Source: Rhizobiales bacterium TMED168 (GTDB lineage: Bacteria > Pseudomonadota > Alphaproteobacteria > MED-G09). Taken from it: a DNA stretch of 64,000 nt. Below are positions 52,844 to 60,180 of this stretch, piece after piece. The stretch lies in contig NHHR02000013.1 of NCBI GenBank assembly GCA_002170885.2, positions 15,074 to 79,073 on the forward strand. The letters are read 5' to 3'. Below the pieces are notes generated by a model. The model saw only the letters and a list, made by a program, of their open reading frames with translations. It was not told the origin of the DNA and searched no databases. The first letter of the stretch is position 1, and each line of letters begins with the position of its first letter. A program made the translations under genes and the position numbers.

Positions 52844-54046
52844 ATGAAAAAAATCCTGTTAATAGTCAGTGGAGGTATTGCAGCTTACAGGTCCCTTGAT
52901 CTTATAAGAGAAATTAAGAGAAGGGGAGATAACGTAACCTGCGTATTAACAAATAGTGCTACAAAATTTGTACAGCCTCTATCCTTTGCCTCTCTTTCTC
53001 AGAATAAAGTTTATACAAATCTTTTTGATTTAGAAAACGAGAGTAAAATCGGTCATATTAAACTATCTCGTGATGCTGATTTGATTGTTCTTGCTCCTGC
53101 AACTGCAAACATTTTAGCAAAAATGGTACATGGAATTTCTGATAGCTTAGCAACCTCAATACTATTAGCGAACAATAAACCTTTATTAATTGCTCCATCA
53201 ATGAATGTAAAAATGTGGAATAATCCAGCAACTATAAAAAATATTGAGTCTTTAAAAAAAGATGGTCATATTTTTGTAGGGCCAGATGATGGCGAAATGG
53301 CTTGCGGAGAAACTGGCTCAGGAAAAATGTCAAAAGTCGATGAAATTTATAAAGAAATTAGCTATTTAATTAATTCATCTCCCCTAAAAGGAAGAAAAGC
53401 CATAATAACATCTGGACCAACTATTGAGCCAATTGATCCTGTTCGTTTTATTTCAAATAGGTCTTCAGGAAAACAAGGCCATGCTATTGCCTCACTCTTA
53501 AGTAAACTTGGAGCAGAGACCCATCTAATCACAGGTCCAGTTAATATACCTTATCCTGAGAATATTAAAGTTACAGAAATAGATACGGCTGAAGAAATGT
53601 TAAATGCCTGTATGAGATCATTGCCTGCAGATATTTCAATCTTTGCAGCAGCAGTATCGGATTGGAGGGCTGCGAATCAGTCACCAAAAAAAATTAAGAA
53701 ATCTAATAATAGAAATACTGATATGAATATTTTATTTGAACAGAATGCCGATATTTTGAAAACTATCAGTAAAACTAATAAGAATAGACCAAAATTAGTT
53801 GTTGGCTTCACTCTTGAGACAGAAAATCTTATTGAGTCCGCCAGAAGTAAAATGACCGACAAATCATGTGATTGGATTATTGCAAATAATCACATTCAAA
53901 ATAATAAAAGTGTATTTGATAGCGAAATGAATGAGGTTACATTTTTAGCAAATACTTTAGAAGAAAATTGGGGTTTGATTAGTAAAAAGAGTGTTGCAGA
54001 AAAACTATGCAATAAAATTATTGAATACTTTGATAATGCAGCATGA
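52844..54046 (+). CDS. coaBC: bifunctional phosphopantothenoylcysteine decarboxylase/synthetase
   Basis: A 400-residue two-domain enzyme of coenzyme A synthesis. The N-terminal flavoprotein CoaC (about 1-180) has SGGIAAYRSLDLIRE, APATANILAKMVHG, APSMNVKMWNNP and the catalytic Cys in MACGETGSGKM. The C-terminal CoaB (about 185-400) has TSGPTIEPIDPVRFISNRSSGKQG and the AAVSDWRA block. It overlaps dut by 4 bp (ATGA). Confidence 0.97.
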   Translation: MKKILLIVSGGIAAYRSLDLIREIKRRGDNVTCVLTNSATKFVQPLSFASLSQNKVYTNLFDLENESKIGHIKLSRDADLIVLAPATANILAKMVHGISDSLATSILLANNKPLLIAPSMNVKMWNNPATIKNIESLKKDGHIFVGPDDGEMACGETGSGKMSKVDEIYKEISYLINSSPLKGRKAIITSGPTIEPIDPVRFISNRSSGKQGHAIASLLSKLGAETHLITGPVNIPYPENIKVTEIDTAEEMLNACMRSLPADISIFAAAVSDWRAANQSPKKIKKSNNRNTDMNILFEQNADILKTISKTNKNRPKLVVGFTLETENLIESARSKMTDKSCDWIIANNHIQNNKSVFDSEMNEVTFLANTLEENWGLISKKSVAEKLCNKIIEYFDNAA

Positions 54047-54492
54047 GAAATTTAAAAATTAAAATCCTAGATAATGGCATTGGCCTTCCTCTACCAAAAT
54101 ACGAATCATCTGGAGCTGCTGGTTTAGACCTAATGGCAGCAATAAAGGAAAATCAAAAAATTCTAATTTCTCCTGGAAAAGCGGAAATGATTCCTTCTGG
54201 AATAGCTATTACAATTCCTGAGGGTTTTGAGGCTCAAATAAGACCTCGCTCTGGATTAGCTTCAAAAAATGGAATAACTGTTTTAAATTCACCTGGTACT
54301 ATTGATAGTGACTATAGGGGAGAGATTTTAATTATGCTTATAAATCATAGCAAAAAAAAATTTGAAATTTCTAGAGGCATGAGAATTGCACAAATGGTTA
54401 TTTCAAAGATTGAGCAATTCAATTTGATCTCTGTTGATGAGTTAGGAATGACAAATAGAGGAAAAGATGGTTTTGGTTCAACAGGAAGCTGA
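54043..54492 (+). CDS. dut: dUTP diphosphatase
   Basis: A 149-residue trimeric dUTPase that keeps uracil out of DNA. The five motifs are visible: SSGAAGLDLMAA, RPRSGLASKNG, the NSPGTIDSDYRGE active-site hairpin with its catalytic Asp, the RIAQMVI segment and the C-terminal glycine-rich GKDGFGSTGS that closes over the substrate. Coupled to coaBC by overlap. Confidence 0.97.
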   Translation: MRNLKIKILDNGIGLPLPKYESSGAAGLDLMAAIKENQKILISPGKAEMIPSGIAITIPEGFEAQIRPRSGLASKNGITVLNSPGTIDSDYRGEILIMLINHSKKKFEISRGMRIAQMVISKIEQFNLISVDELGMTNRGKDGFGSTGS

Positions 54493-54499
54493 ACAAAAA

Positions 54500-55261
54500 A
54501 TGACAAAAGATGATTCTCTAAAAAGATATTCAAGCCACTTAGTTTTGAAAGAGATAGGTGGTCACGGACAAAATTTAATCAAAAATTCTAAGGTCCTAAT
54601 AATAGGGCTTGGAGGACTAGGCTCTCCTGTCCTTCAGTATTCTATTGGTTCTGGTATTGGTACTATAGGATTAATTGATAATGATGTAGTAGATGTATCT
54701 AATCTTCACAGACAGACAATTTTTTCAATGGTTGATATAGGAAAGTATAAAGTAGATATTGCAAAAGAATACTCTAATAAAATTAACTCTAATACAAAAA
54801 TTATTTCCTATAAATATAGATTGAATAAAAAGAATGCAGAAAAAATAATTAATAAATTCGACTTTGTTGTTGATTGTACCGATAATCACCAAAGTAAATT
54901 AATTATTAATGATGAATGTTATAATTCAAAAAAACCATTAATTTATGGTTCAGTTGCTGGCTTTTTTGGACAAGTTTCAACTTTTAAATCTTACAAAAAT
55001 AATAAGAAAAATATTCCTTACCCATCTTATAGGAGTATGAAAATATTGAATAATAATGAAGAGGATTGTAATCACAACGGAATATTAGGACCCATTGCTG
55101 GGGTTATTGGATCCTTACAAGCAACAGAATTAATTAAACAGATTATTGGTCATGAGGATAATTTATTAGGTAAGCTACTTATTTTTGACGGATTGACAAA
55201 TAATACAAGAATAATAAAAATGAAAAACAATCTCGATAATATGGCCACTAGGATAAAATAA
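54500..55261 (+). CDS. MoeB/ThiF/HesA-family adenylyltransferase lacking zinc cysteines
   Basis: A 253-residue E1-like enzyme. It has RYSSHLVLKEIG, the nucleotide loop IIGLGGLGSPVLQY, the DNDVVDVSNLHRQ block and catalytic-Cys region EDCNHNGILGP, followed by IAGVIGSLQATELIKQI. Such enzymes adenylate the C-terminal Gly of MoaD or ThiS. The usual CxxC pairs that bind zinc are missing: the first reads PSYRSMK and the C-terminus ends ATRIK with no second pair. I start at ATG 54500 (AGGAAG upstream, normal length); the longer frame overlaps dut. Which sulfur carrier it serves cannot be decided. Confidence 0.85.
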   Translation: MTKDDSLKRYSSHLVLKEIGGHGQNLIKNSKVLIIGLGGLGSPVLQYSIGSGIGTIGLIDNDVVDVSNLHRQTIFSMVDIGKYKVDIAKEYSNKINSNTKIISYKYRLNKKNAEKIINKFDFVVDCTDNHQSKLIINDECYNSKKPLIYGSVAGFFGQVSTFKSYKNNKKNIPYPSYRSMKILNNNEEDCNHNGILGPIAGVIGSLQATELIKQIIGHEDNLLGKLLIFDGLTNNTRIIKMKNNLDNMATRIK

Positions 55262-55267
55262 GAAAAT

Positions 55268-55795
55268 ATGAAAATAAATTTTTTAATTTTATTTTTAACT
55301 TTTATTACTCTGACTTTTAATTTTTCAGCATTGGCAAATATACAAGAATTTAATTGGGCATCTCTTAAATATAATAAAACTTATTTAAGAACTGGGCCTT
55401 CAAAAAATAATAAAGTTATCTGGGTTTATAAAAGAAAGGGGCTACCTTTAAAAATTCTAAGAACTAAGAACAATTGGAATGAAGTTCAATTACCCAAGAA
55501 TCAAAAAGGGTGGATTAGTTCAAGCCAAATATCAAGTAAGAGAAACGTCATAATTGAAAATAGATTGAGCCCTTCTGATATGGCATTATTAAAAGAGAAA
55601 AGAATATTAGTTACAAATAAAAATTCTCAAACTATTGCCTATTTAGAGGAGGGAGTTATTGCATCTTTAAAAAGTTGTAAAAAGGATTTTTGTGAAATTG
55701 AACTTAAGGTTAAAAAAGATAAGTACTTTCTGAAAAATTCATACAAGCTAGCTGGATTCGTAAAGAAAGAATTTTTATGGGGAGTTAATCAGTAA
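55268..55795 (+). CDS. SH3-like domain periplasmic protein
   Basis: A 175-residue protein with a signal peptide (1-23, ending ALA-N) and bacterial SH3 (SH3_3/SH3_4-type) folds: FNWASLKYNKTYLRTGPSKN, WNEVQLPKNQKGWISSSQ and a second copy ending KNSYKLAGFVKKEFLWGV. Such domains bind cell-wall peptides or partner proteins. It is the last gene of the ubiE-to-SH3 run and overlaps the convergent DUF3501 gene by 11 bp, which ends the plus-strand run. Confidence 0.85.
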   Translation: MKINFLILFLTFITLTFNFSALANIQEFNWASLKYNKTYLRTGPSKNNKVIWVYKRKGLPLKILRTKNNWNEVQLPKNQKGWISSSQISSKRNVIIENRLSPSDMALLKEKRILVTNKNSQTIAYLEEGVIASLKSCKKDFCEIELKVKKDKYFLKNSYKLAGFVKKEFLWGVNQ

Positions 55796-56369
55796 AATCA
55801 TTCTTTAAAGATTCAACGTTTTCATCATTAAGAATTGTTATGTGACTATAATTTTTATGCTCAATACCTAAATGGATTTTAACTTCCCCTGAACCAAATT
55901 TTTTAACTTGTCCTCTATTAAGATCAAAATGAATAAAATGGACAGAGGAAGTTTTACCTTTCGAATTTGTCCTGTCCACATCAGATTCGTACCTTGCTTT
56001 TATTTTTTCATCACCAATTCCAATAAAAATAAAATCTTCTACGTTCCCAATAGATGATAAAAAATCATGACGAATTTTTTCATCATTAATTTCAAACATT
56101 AAAGTTGCAACTAAGTTAAAACCTTGTGGAACTAATGGATTATAAGCAGTTAATTCATCTTCTAATTGACCCTCCGGAGCGCCTTCGACAAATAGCATCT
56201 CTTGAATTTGATAAAGCATTGTCTTATACGACTCGAAATAAAAAGTTGCATAGGGGCCAACGCTAATGCGTCTTTTCTTTTTATAACTTACAAGATCTTT
56301 TCTTCTGTCATTTCTTACTATCTTATATTCATCATTAGGTAGAATATCATCCTTATTAATTGCAATCAT
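55785..56369 (-). CDS. DUF3501 family protein
   Basis: A 194-residue cytosolic protein without signal peptide or helices long enough for a membrane. The conserved family blocks are RRISVGPYATFYFES, LVPQGFNLVATLMFEI and SVHFIHFDLN. DUF3501 has no known function. It is known mainly as the neighbour of heterodisulfide-reductase-like Fe-S proteins and rubrerythrin. Here it starts one base inside the stop of the Fe-S gene, so the two are translationally coupled. A role beside the Fe-S protein, perhaps in electron supply to peroxide reduction, is inference. Confidence 0.85.
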   Translation of the reverse strand: MIAINKDDILPNDEYKIVRNDRRKDLVSYKKKRRISVGPYATFYFESYKTMLYQIQEMLFVEGAPEGQLEDELTAYNPLVPQGFNLVATLMFEINDEKIRHDFLSSIGNVEDFIFIGIGDEKIKARYESDVDRTNSKGKTSSVHFIHFDLNRGQVKKFGSGEVKIHLGIEHKNYSHITILNDENVESLKNDFTD

Positions 56370-57718
56370 TACTCACTCATTTCATCCTTTTTTAAAAAAC
56401 CATAGGAAACAGCCATTAATTCAATAGGGTGGCCTGACCGGATACTTTTACTTTTTTTATCCTTAATAACATCTTCTTTTGTAATTTGAGATAAATGCTT
56501 AGATGCTAAAGGGCAGCTTGATATTACGTATGAAGGGTCCGCTTTTGCCACCATTCTTGCAGCGGGCTTTCCTACCTTCCTAGCAAGATCATGAGTTGGT
56601 GTTAAGACTCCAAAAGTTCCTCCATGCCCAGAACATCTTTCAACTATTGAAATATCTGCCTCAGGTATAAGTTTTAAAAGTTCGTTTGATTTTGCTCCCA
56701 TATTTTGAGCTCTAGAATGGCAAGCTAAATGAAGTGATATTCCTCCATCTACAGGTTTCATGCCATCCACTAAACCTTCTTTTTTTGAAATATCAACAAG
56801 ATACTCATCTATGTCATATGTATTTTGTGATAATAATTTTACAGATTCATTTTCTGGAAGAATTAGCGGCCATTCATACTTCATCATTAAAGCACAAGAT
56901 GATGTTAAGGCAATAACATCAAATCCATCTTCAATGAAACTAATGAAACTTTCAGAAATTTTTTCAGCTGAAACTGATACTCTCTCAATATTACCCTGTT
57001 CCAGCATTGGCATTCCACAGCATTCAGGGTAATGAAGTTTTATTTCTACTCCTTGAGCGGCTAAAACCGCTAGAGAGGCCTCTGCAATTTCAGGTCTGTT
57101 ATAATTTGCAAAGCAAGAAGTATATATAACTGCTTTACGTTTATTAGCCTTACCTTCTTTATTTATTAAAGGTATTTCAAATTTTTTCTTATTGAATTTT
57201 GGCAAAATTACTTTAAAATCAATTCCAGCTATGTAATTTAATATTTTTCTAAAGATTTTATTATTTATATTTGTAAAGAAATTTAAAATAAAACCAAACT
57301 TTTTTCCAATTATTCCATTTCTATCAGTTTGAGCTAATTGATTTTGAATAAATGGAGGTTTTCCTATTTTTTCTGTTTCGACAGCTCTTGCCCTAAGCAT
57401 TAAATGAGGAAAATCAATATTGAATTCATGCGGAGGTACATAAGGACATTTAGTAAGAAAACACATATCACAAAGCGTACAAGATTCTGCTATTTTAGGA
57501 AAAGTATCGCTACTTACGGTATCCAATTCACCACTTTCAGACTCATCAATTACATCAAAAAGTTGTGGGAAACTATCACATAGATTAAAGCATCTTCTAC
57601 AACCATGACAAATATCAAAAACTCTTCTTAGTTCTTTGTCGAGTGATAGTTGATCCCAGAAATCCTCATCACGCCAAGGAATAGGGTGACGAATAGGAGC
57701 TTGAGTAGATCCTTCCAT
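56369..57718 (-). CDS. heterodisulfide reductase-related Fe-S protein (GlpC-like)
   Basis: A 449-residue protein. Two ferredoxin-type [4Fe-4S] motifs lie near the N-terminus (CHGCRRCFNLC at about 35-46 and CTLCDMCFLTKC at about 81-92). The second half has two CCG-type domains, seen as YTSCFANYNRP...PECCGMP and LACHSRAQ...RCSGHGG. This is the layout of GlpC/HdrD-like electron carriers. It has no flavin domain and no membrane helix. It follows rubrerythrin after a hairpin terminator and is coupled to DUF3501. It could supply electrons to rubrerythrin from a quinone or ferredoxin; no enzyme assay in this family is known to me. Confidence 0.88.
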   Translation of the reverse strand: MEGSTQAPIRHPIPWRDEDFWDQLSLDKELRRVFDICHGCRRCFNLCDSFPQLFDVIDESESGELDTVSSDTFPKIAESCTLCDMCFLTKCPYVPPHEFNIDFPHLMLRARAVETEKIGKPPFIQNQLAQTDRNGIIGKKFGFILNFFTNINNKIFRKILNYIAGIDFKVILPKFNKKKFEIPLINKEGKANKRKAVIYTSCFANYNRPEIAEASLAVLAAQGVEIKLHYPECCGMPMLEQGNIERVSVSAEKISESFISFIEDGFDVIALTSSCALMMKYEWPLILPENESVKLLSQNTYDIDEYLVDISKKEGLVDGMKPVDGGISLHLACHSRAQNMGAKSNELLKLIPEADISIVERCSGHGGTFGVLTPTHDLARKVGKPAARMVAKADPSYVISSCPLASKHLSQITKEDVIKDKKSKSIRSGHPIELMAVSYGFLKKDEMSE

Positions 57719-57730
57719 TTGAAACCTTTC

Positions 57731-57760
57731 AAAAAAGGGCGATAAAAAATATTATCGCCC
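57731..57760 (-). terminator. terminator/attenuator between rubrerythrin and Fe-S genes
   Basis: A perfect 9-bp stem GGGCGATAA / TTATCGCCC with a six-base loop, followed on the minus strand by six Ts, 18 bp after the rubrerythrin stop. The T run directly precedes the AAAGG ribosome binding site of the next gene. It should end most transcripts after rubrerythrin and let some continue. Confidence 0.85.
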
Positions 57761-57778
57761 AATTTGTTGTTAAATTAA

Positions 57779-58198
57779 CTAAACCTCTAAGTTATCTAGA
57801 GTTTTTTGGAATTTACCTGCATGACTTTTTTCAGCTTTTGCAAGAGTCTCAAACCAATCTGCAATTTCATCAAAACCTTCATCACGTGCAGTTTTTGCCA
57901 TACCAGGATACATATCGGTATATTCGTGGGTTTCCCCTTGTATTGCTGCTTTAAGATTTTGATCAGTAGAGCCTATTGGTTCTCCTGTAGCAGGATCACC
58001 AACTTCTTCAAGAAACTCTAAATGCCCATGAGCATGACCTGTTTCACCTTCGGCTGTTGATCTAAATACTGTTGCTACGTCATTGTAACCTTCAACATCA
58101 GCTTTTTGTGCAAAATACAAATATCTTCTATTTGCTTGACTTTCACCGGCAAATGCCGCTTTAAGATTTTCTTCTGTTTTACTTCCAGATAAAGACAT
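57779..58198 (-). CDS. rubrerythrin (ferritin-like di-iron domain form)
   Basis: A 139-residue rubrerythrin. The ferritin-like fold carries the di-iron ligands: Glu in [20 protein letters not shown], Glu and His in [17 protein letters not shown], Glu in [11 protein letters not shown] and Glu/His in [12 protein letters not shown]. The usual C-terminal rubredoxin domain is absent, so electrons must come from a separate donor. Rubrerythrins reduce hydrogen peroxide at the iron site. The upstream DNA holds three Irr-type operators, and the Fe-S and DUF3501 genes follow. GGAG lies eight bases before ATG. Confidence 0.93.
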   Translation of the reverse strand: MSLSGSKTEENLKAAFAGESQANRRYLYFAQKADVEGYNDVATVFRSTAEGETGHAHGHLEFLEEVGDPATGEPIGSTDQNLKAAIQGETHEYTDMYPGMAKTARDEGFDEIADWFETLAKAEKSHAGKFQKTLDNLEV

Positions 58199-58235
58199 AA
58201 TTTTTCTCCATATATTAAAATAAATTATTATATTT

Positions 58236-58252
58236 TTTAGATTAATTCTAAA
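58236..58252 (-). promoter_or_regulatory. Irr (ICE-type) operator 1 of rubrerythrin
   Basis: TTTAGATTAATTCTAAA, an inverted repeat with TTTAGA and TCTAAA arms (extending to 7 bp with flanking T and A), centred 46 bp before the rubrerythrin start. It matches the known iron control element pattern TTTAGAA-N3-TTCTAAA with one mismatch. Confidence 0.6.
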
Positions 58253-58267
58253 ACTAAGTCAAGTTAA

Positions 58268-58284
58268 TTTAGAATAATTCTAAA
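58268..58284 (-). promoter_or_regulatory. Irr (ICE-type) operator 2 of rubrerythrin
   Basis: TTTAGAA-TAA-TTCTAAA, a perfect 7-3-7 palindrome and an exact match to the iron control element pattern bound by Irr. Its centre is 32 bp from that of operator 1, about three helical turns. Confidence 0.72.
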
Positions 58285-58285
58285 C

Positions 58286-58300
58286 TAATAATAATAATAA
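58286..58300 (-). repeat. (TAA)5 triplet repeat between operators 2 and 3
   Basis: Five perfect TAA units fill almost the entire spacer between the second and third Irr-type operators. Loss or gain of a unit would shift their helical phase by 3 bp. Confidence 0.8.
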
Positions 58301-58316
58301 TTAGAATTATTCTAAA
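58300..58316 (-). promoter_or_regulatory. Irr (ICE-type) operator 3 of rubrerythrin
   Basis: ATTAGAA-TTA-TTCTAAA, a palindrome with one mismatch in the outermost base, again 32 bp from its neighbour. It overlaps the last bases of the upstream SDR gene (stop codon at 58312-58314). Confidence 0.6.
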
Positions 58317-59094
58317 ATATAGCGTATGCACCGTCGATTATAAAAGAGTCACCTGAGTGATATGCAGAGGAATCAGATGCAAGATAAACTGCTACACCAG
58401 AAAAATCTTCTGGTTTACCCCATCTTCTCATTGGAACCCTAGAAATCACTTTATCAGTAAATTTTTGACTATTTTGATTAGGTTCAGTCATATCAGTCGC
58501 TATCCAGCCTGGAACTATAGTGTTTGCTCGAATACCGTATTTTGCATGCTCGACAGCTATGCCTTTGATCATCGCTCTGACCCCACCCTTAGAAGCTGAA
58601 TACGGTTGTGTTTTTGCTGCACCTTCAATTCCCGCAAGACTGGCAACCCCAACAACAGAGCCTCCTGGATCACCATTTTTTGCTCGATCAACCATATGTT
58701 TACATACTTCCCTAAGTGTGAAAAAAACTCCATCAAGATTTACTGCAAGTATTTTTTTGTATACCTCAGTATCCATATTCTCAAATGATCCACCAAAAAT
58801 ATTAATACCCGCGTTAGCAAAAACTGTATCAATTCTTCCAAAATCATTCACAATTTTATTAACTGTTTTTTTTACATCATTTTCACTAGAAACATCAATT
58901 GCATAGGTTTCTATTTTTACATTAAATTGTTTTAACTCTTCTTTTGCTTTAAGATTTTTTTTTGAATTTCTTCCAATAATTGCAATATTAGAGCCACTGG
59001 AAGCTAAACCTTTGGCCATACCAAGGCCTATACCTCCGTTACCACCAGTAATTAATGAAACTTTTTTCTTAAGATTAAAAATATTATTATTCAT
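58312..59094 (-). CDS. short-chain dehydrogenase/reductase (SDR)
   Basis: A 260-residue classical SDR. The cofactor loop is TGGNGGIGLGMAKGLA (residues 16-31), the catalytic Ser is in GVASLAG, Tyr and Lys in YSASKGG, and the helix ADDVNAGIN-type segment is FANAGIN. The end VYLASDSSAYHSGDSFIIDG is typical of gluconate/glucose-dehydrogenase-like and FabG-like members; the substrate cannot be told. A strong GGAGG ribosome binding site precedes ATG. It stands between irr and rubrerythrin on the same strand and may be part of the same transcription unit. Confidence 0.9.
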   Translation of the reverse strand: MNNNIFNLKKKVSLITGGNGGIGLGMAKGLASSGSNIAIIGRNSKKNLKAKEELKQFNVKIETYAIDVSSENDVKKTVNKIVNDFGRIDTVFANAGINIFGGSFENMDTEVYKKILAVNLDGVFFTLREVCKHMVDRAKNGDPGGSVVGVASLAGIEGAAKTQPYSASKGGVRAMIKGIAVEHAKYGIRANTIVPGWIATDMTEPNQNSQKFTDKVISRVPMRRWGKPEDFSGVAVYLASDSSAYHSGDSFIIDGAYAIF

Positions 59095-59168
59095 TGTTTA
59101 TTCCCTCCGAAAAATGACAAATAAACTAAGATCCATGATTAGTATTTGTTATGCAAAAGTTAAAAAAT

Positions 59169-59555
59169 TTAAACTTTTACTACAAGATCAATTTTTTTTA
59201 TTTGATTTTTAGCAAACTTTTTTGGAATTTTAATAGTAATTTCAGAAGGCTCAATATCGACTAATTCAGAGTTTTTCTCATTAAAGATATGATAATGATG
59301 ATCAACGTTAGTATCATACCAAGTTTTGTCGTTATCAATATTAACTTTGGTCAAAAGGCCTACATTATAGAAATCATTTAAAACATTATATACTGTTGCC
59401 TGAGAAACCATGAGACTTTCTTTGTCAGATTCTTTTTTTAAAATTTCTGCAGTAATATGACGATCGCCCTTACCAAAAAGAATAGAACCTAAATTAATTC
59501 TTTGCTTAGTTGGCCTAAGCTTATGATTTCTAAGTATATTTATAATATCTTTCAT
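59169..59555 (-). CDS. irr: iron response regulator Irr (Fur family)
   Basis: A Fur-superfamily regulator of about 128 residues. The winged helix has LRPTKQRINLGSILFGKGDRHI and the recognition block VSQATVYNVLNDF; the DTNVDHHYHIF segment near the dimerisation domain matches Irr, though the usual His triplet is split by Tyr (HHYH). The protein has no Cys, so no structural zinc knuckle and no Cys-Pro heme motif. I start at ATG 59555; a TTG 12 codons earlier lacks a ribosome site. Irr represses iron-using or activates iron-uptake genes under low iron and binds ICE palindromes, which are seen 1 kb downstream. It precedes fabA in divergent orientation, a common arrangement. Confidence 0.9.
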   Translation of the reverse strand: MKDIINILRNHKLRPTKQRINLGSILFGKGDRHITAEILKKESDKESLMVSQATVYNVLNDFYNVGLLTKVNIDNDKTWYDTNVDHHYHIFNEKNSELVDIEPSEITIKIPKKFAKNQIKKIDLVVKV

Positions 59556-59664
59556 TTTTATTATATTATAGTTTAAAAAGTTCAGAATCAATAAAAAGAA
59601 GAAAAAATATACTTATCCCTTATCAGTGATATTCAACTATGATAGAATTTAATGAGGTTTTTTT

Positions 59665-60165
59665 ATGATACAAAAAAATAATTATAGCTTAGAAGATCTT
59701 ATAGATTGCGCAAAAGGTAAAATGTTTGGGGATGGTAATCCTCAGCTTCCCATGCCGCCAATGTTAATGTTTGATCGAATAACAAATATTTCAGAAGATG
59801 GTGGTGAAAATGGAAAAGGGATTATTAATGCAGAACTTGATATTAAACCTGACCTATGGTTTTTTGAGTGCCATTTCATTAATGACCCTGTAATGCCTGG
59901 TTGTCTTGGTTTAGACGCAATGTGGCAACTATTGGGTTTTTATTTAGGTTGGCTTGGGCTTGAAGGAAAAGGTAGAGCTTTGTCAGTAGGAAACGTTAAA
60001 TTCTCAGGTATGGTCTTACCGACTATAAAAAAATTAGAGTACCAAATTACTCTTAAAAGAGTTCTTACAAGTAAATTAATACTTGGTATTGGTGATGGAA
60101 AGCTTATTGCAGATAATGAGATAATCTATAAAGCAGAAGATTTAAGGGTTGGCCTTTTTAAATAA
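59665..60165 (+). CDS. fabA: 3-hydroxydecanoyl-ACP dehydratase/isomerase
   Basis: A 166-residue hot-dog-fold enzyme that dehydrates 3-hydroxydecanoyl-ACP and isomerises trans-2 to cis-3-decenoyl-ACP, the entry to unsaturated fatty acids. The catalytic His is in [14 protein letters not shown] and the Asp in [13 protein letters not shown]. Length and motifs are normal. It lies 15 bp before fabB. Confidence 0.97.
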   Translation: MIQKNNYSLEDLIDCAKGKMFGDGNPQLPMPPMLMFDRITNISEDGGENGKGIINAELDIKPDLWFFECHFINDPVMPGCLGLDAMWQLLGFYLGWLGLEGKGRALSVGNVKFSGMVLPTIKKLEYQITLKRVLTSKLILGIGDGKLIADNEIIYKAEDLRVGLFK

Positions 60166-60180
60166 GGATAGAGGTTTAAA

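Noticed and set aside
58357..58906. Several plus-strand frames across the SDR gene
   Set aside because: All are antisense to a complete SDR with catalytic residues; none has a recognisable domain.
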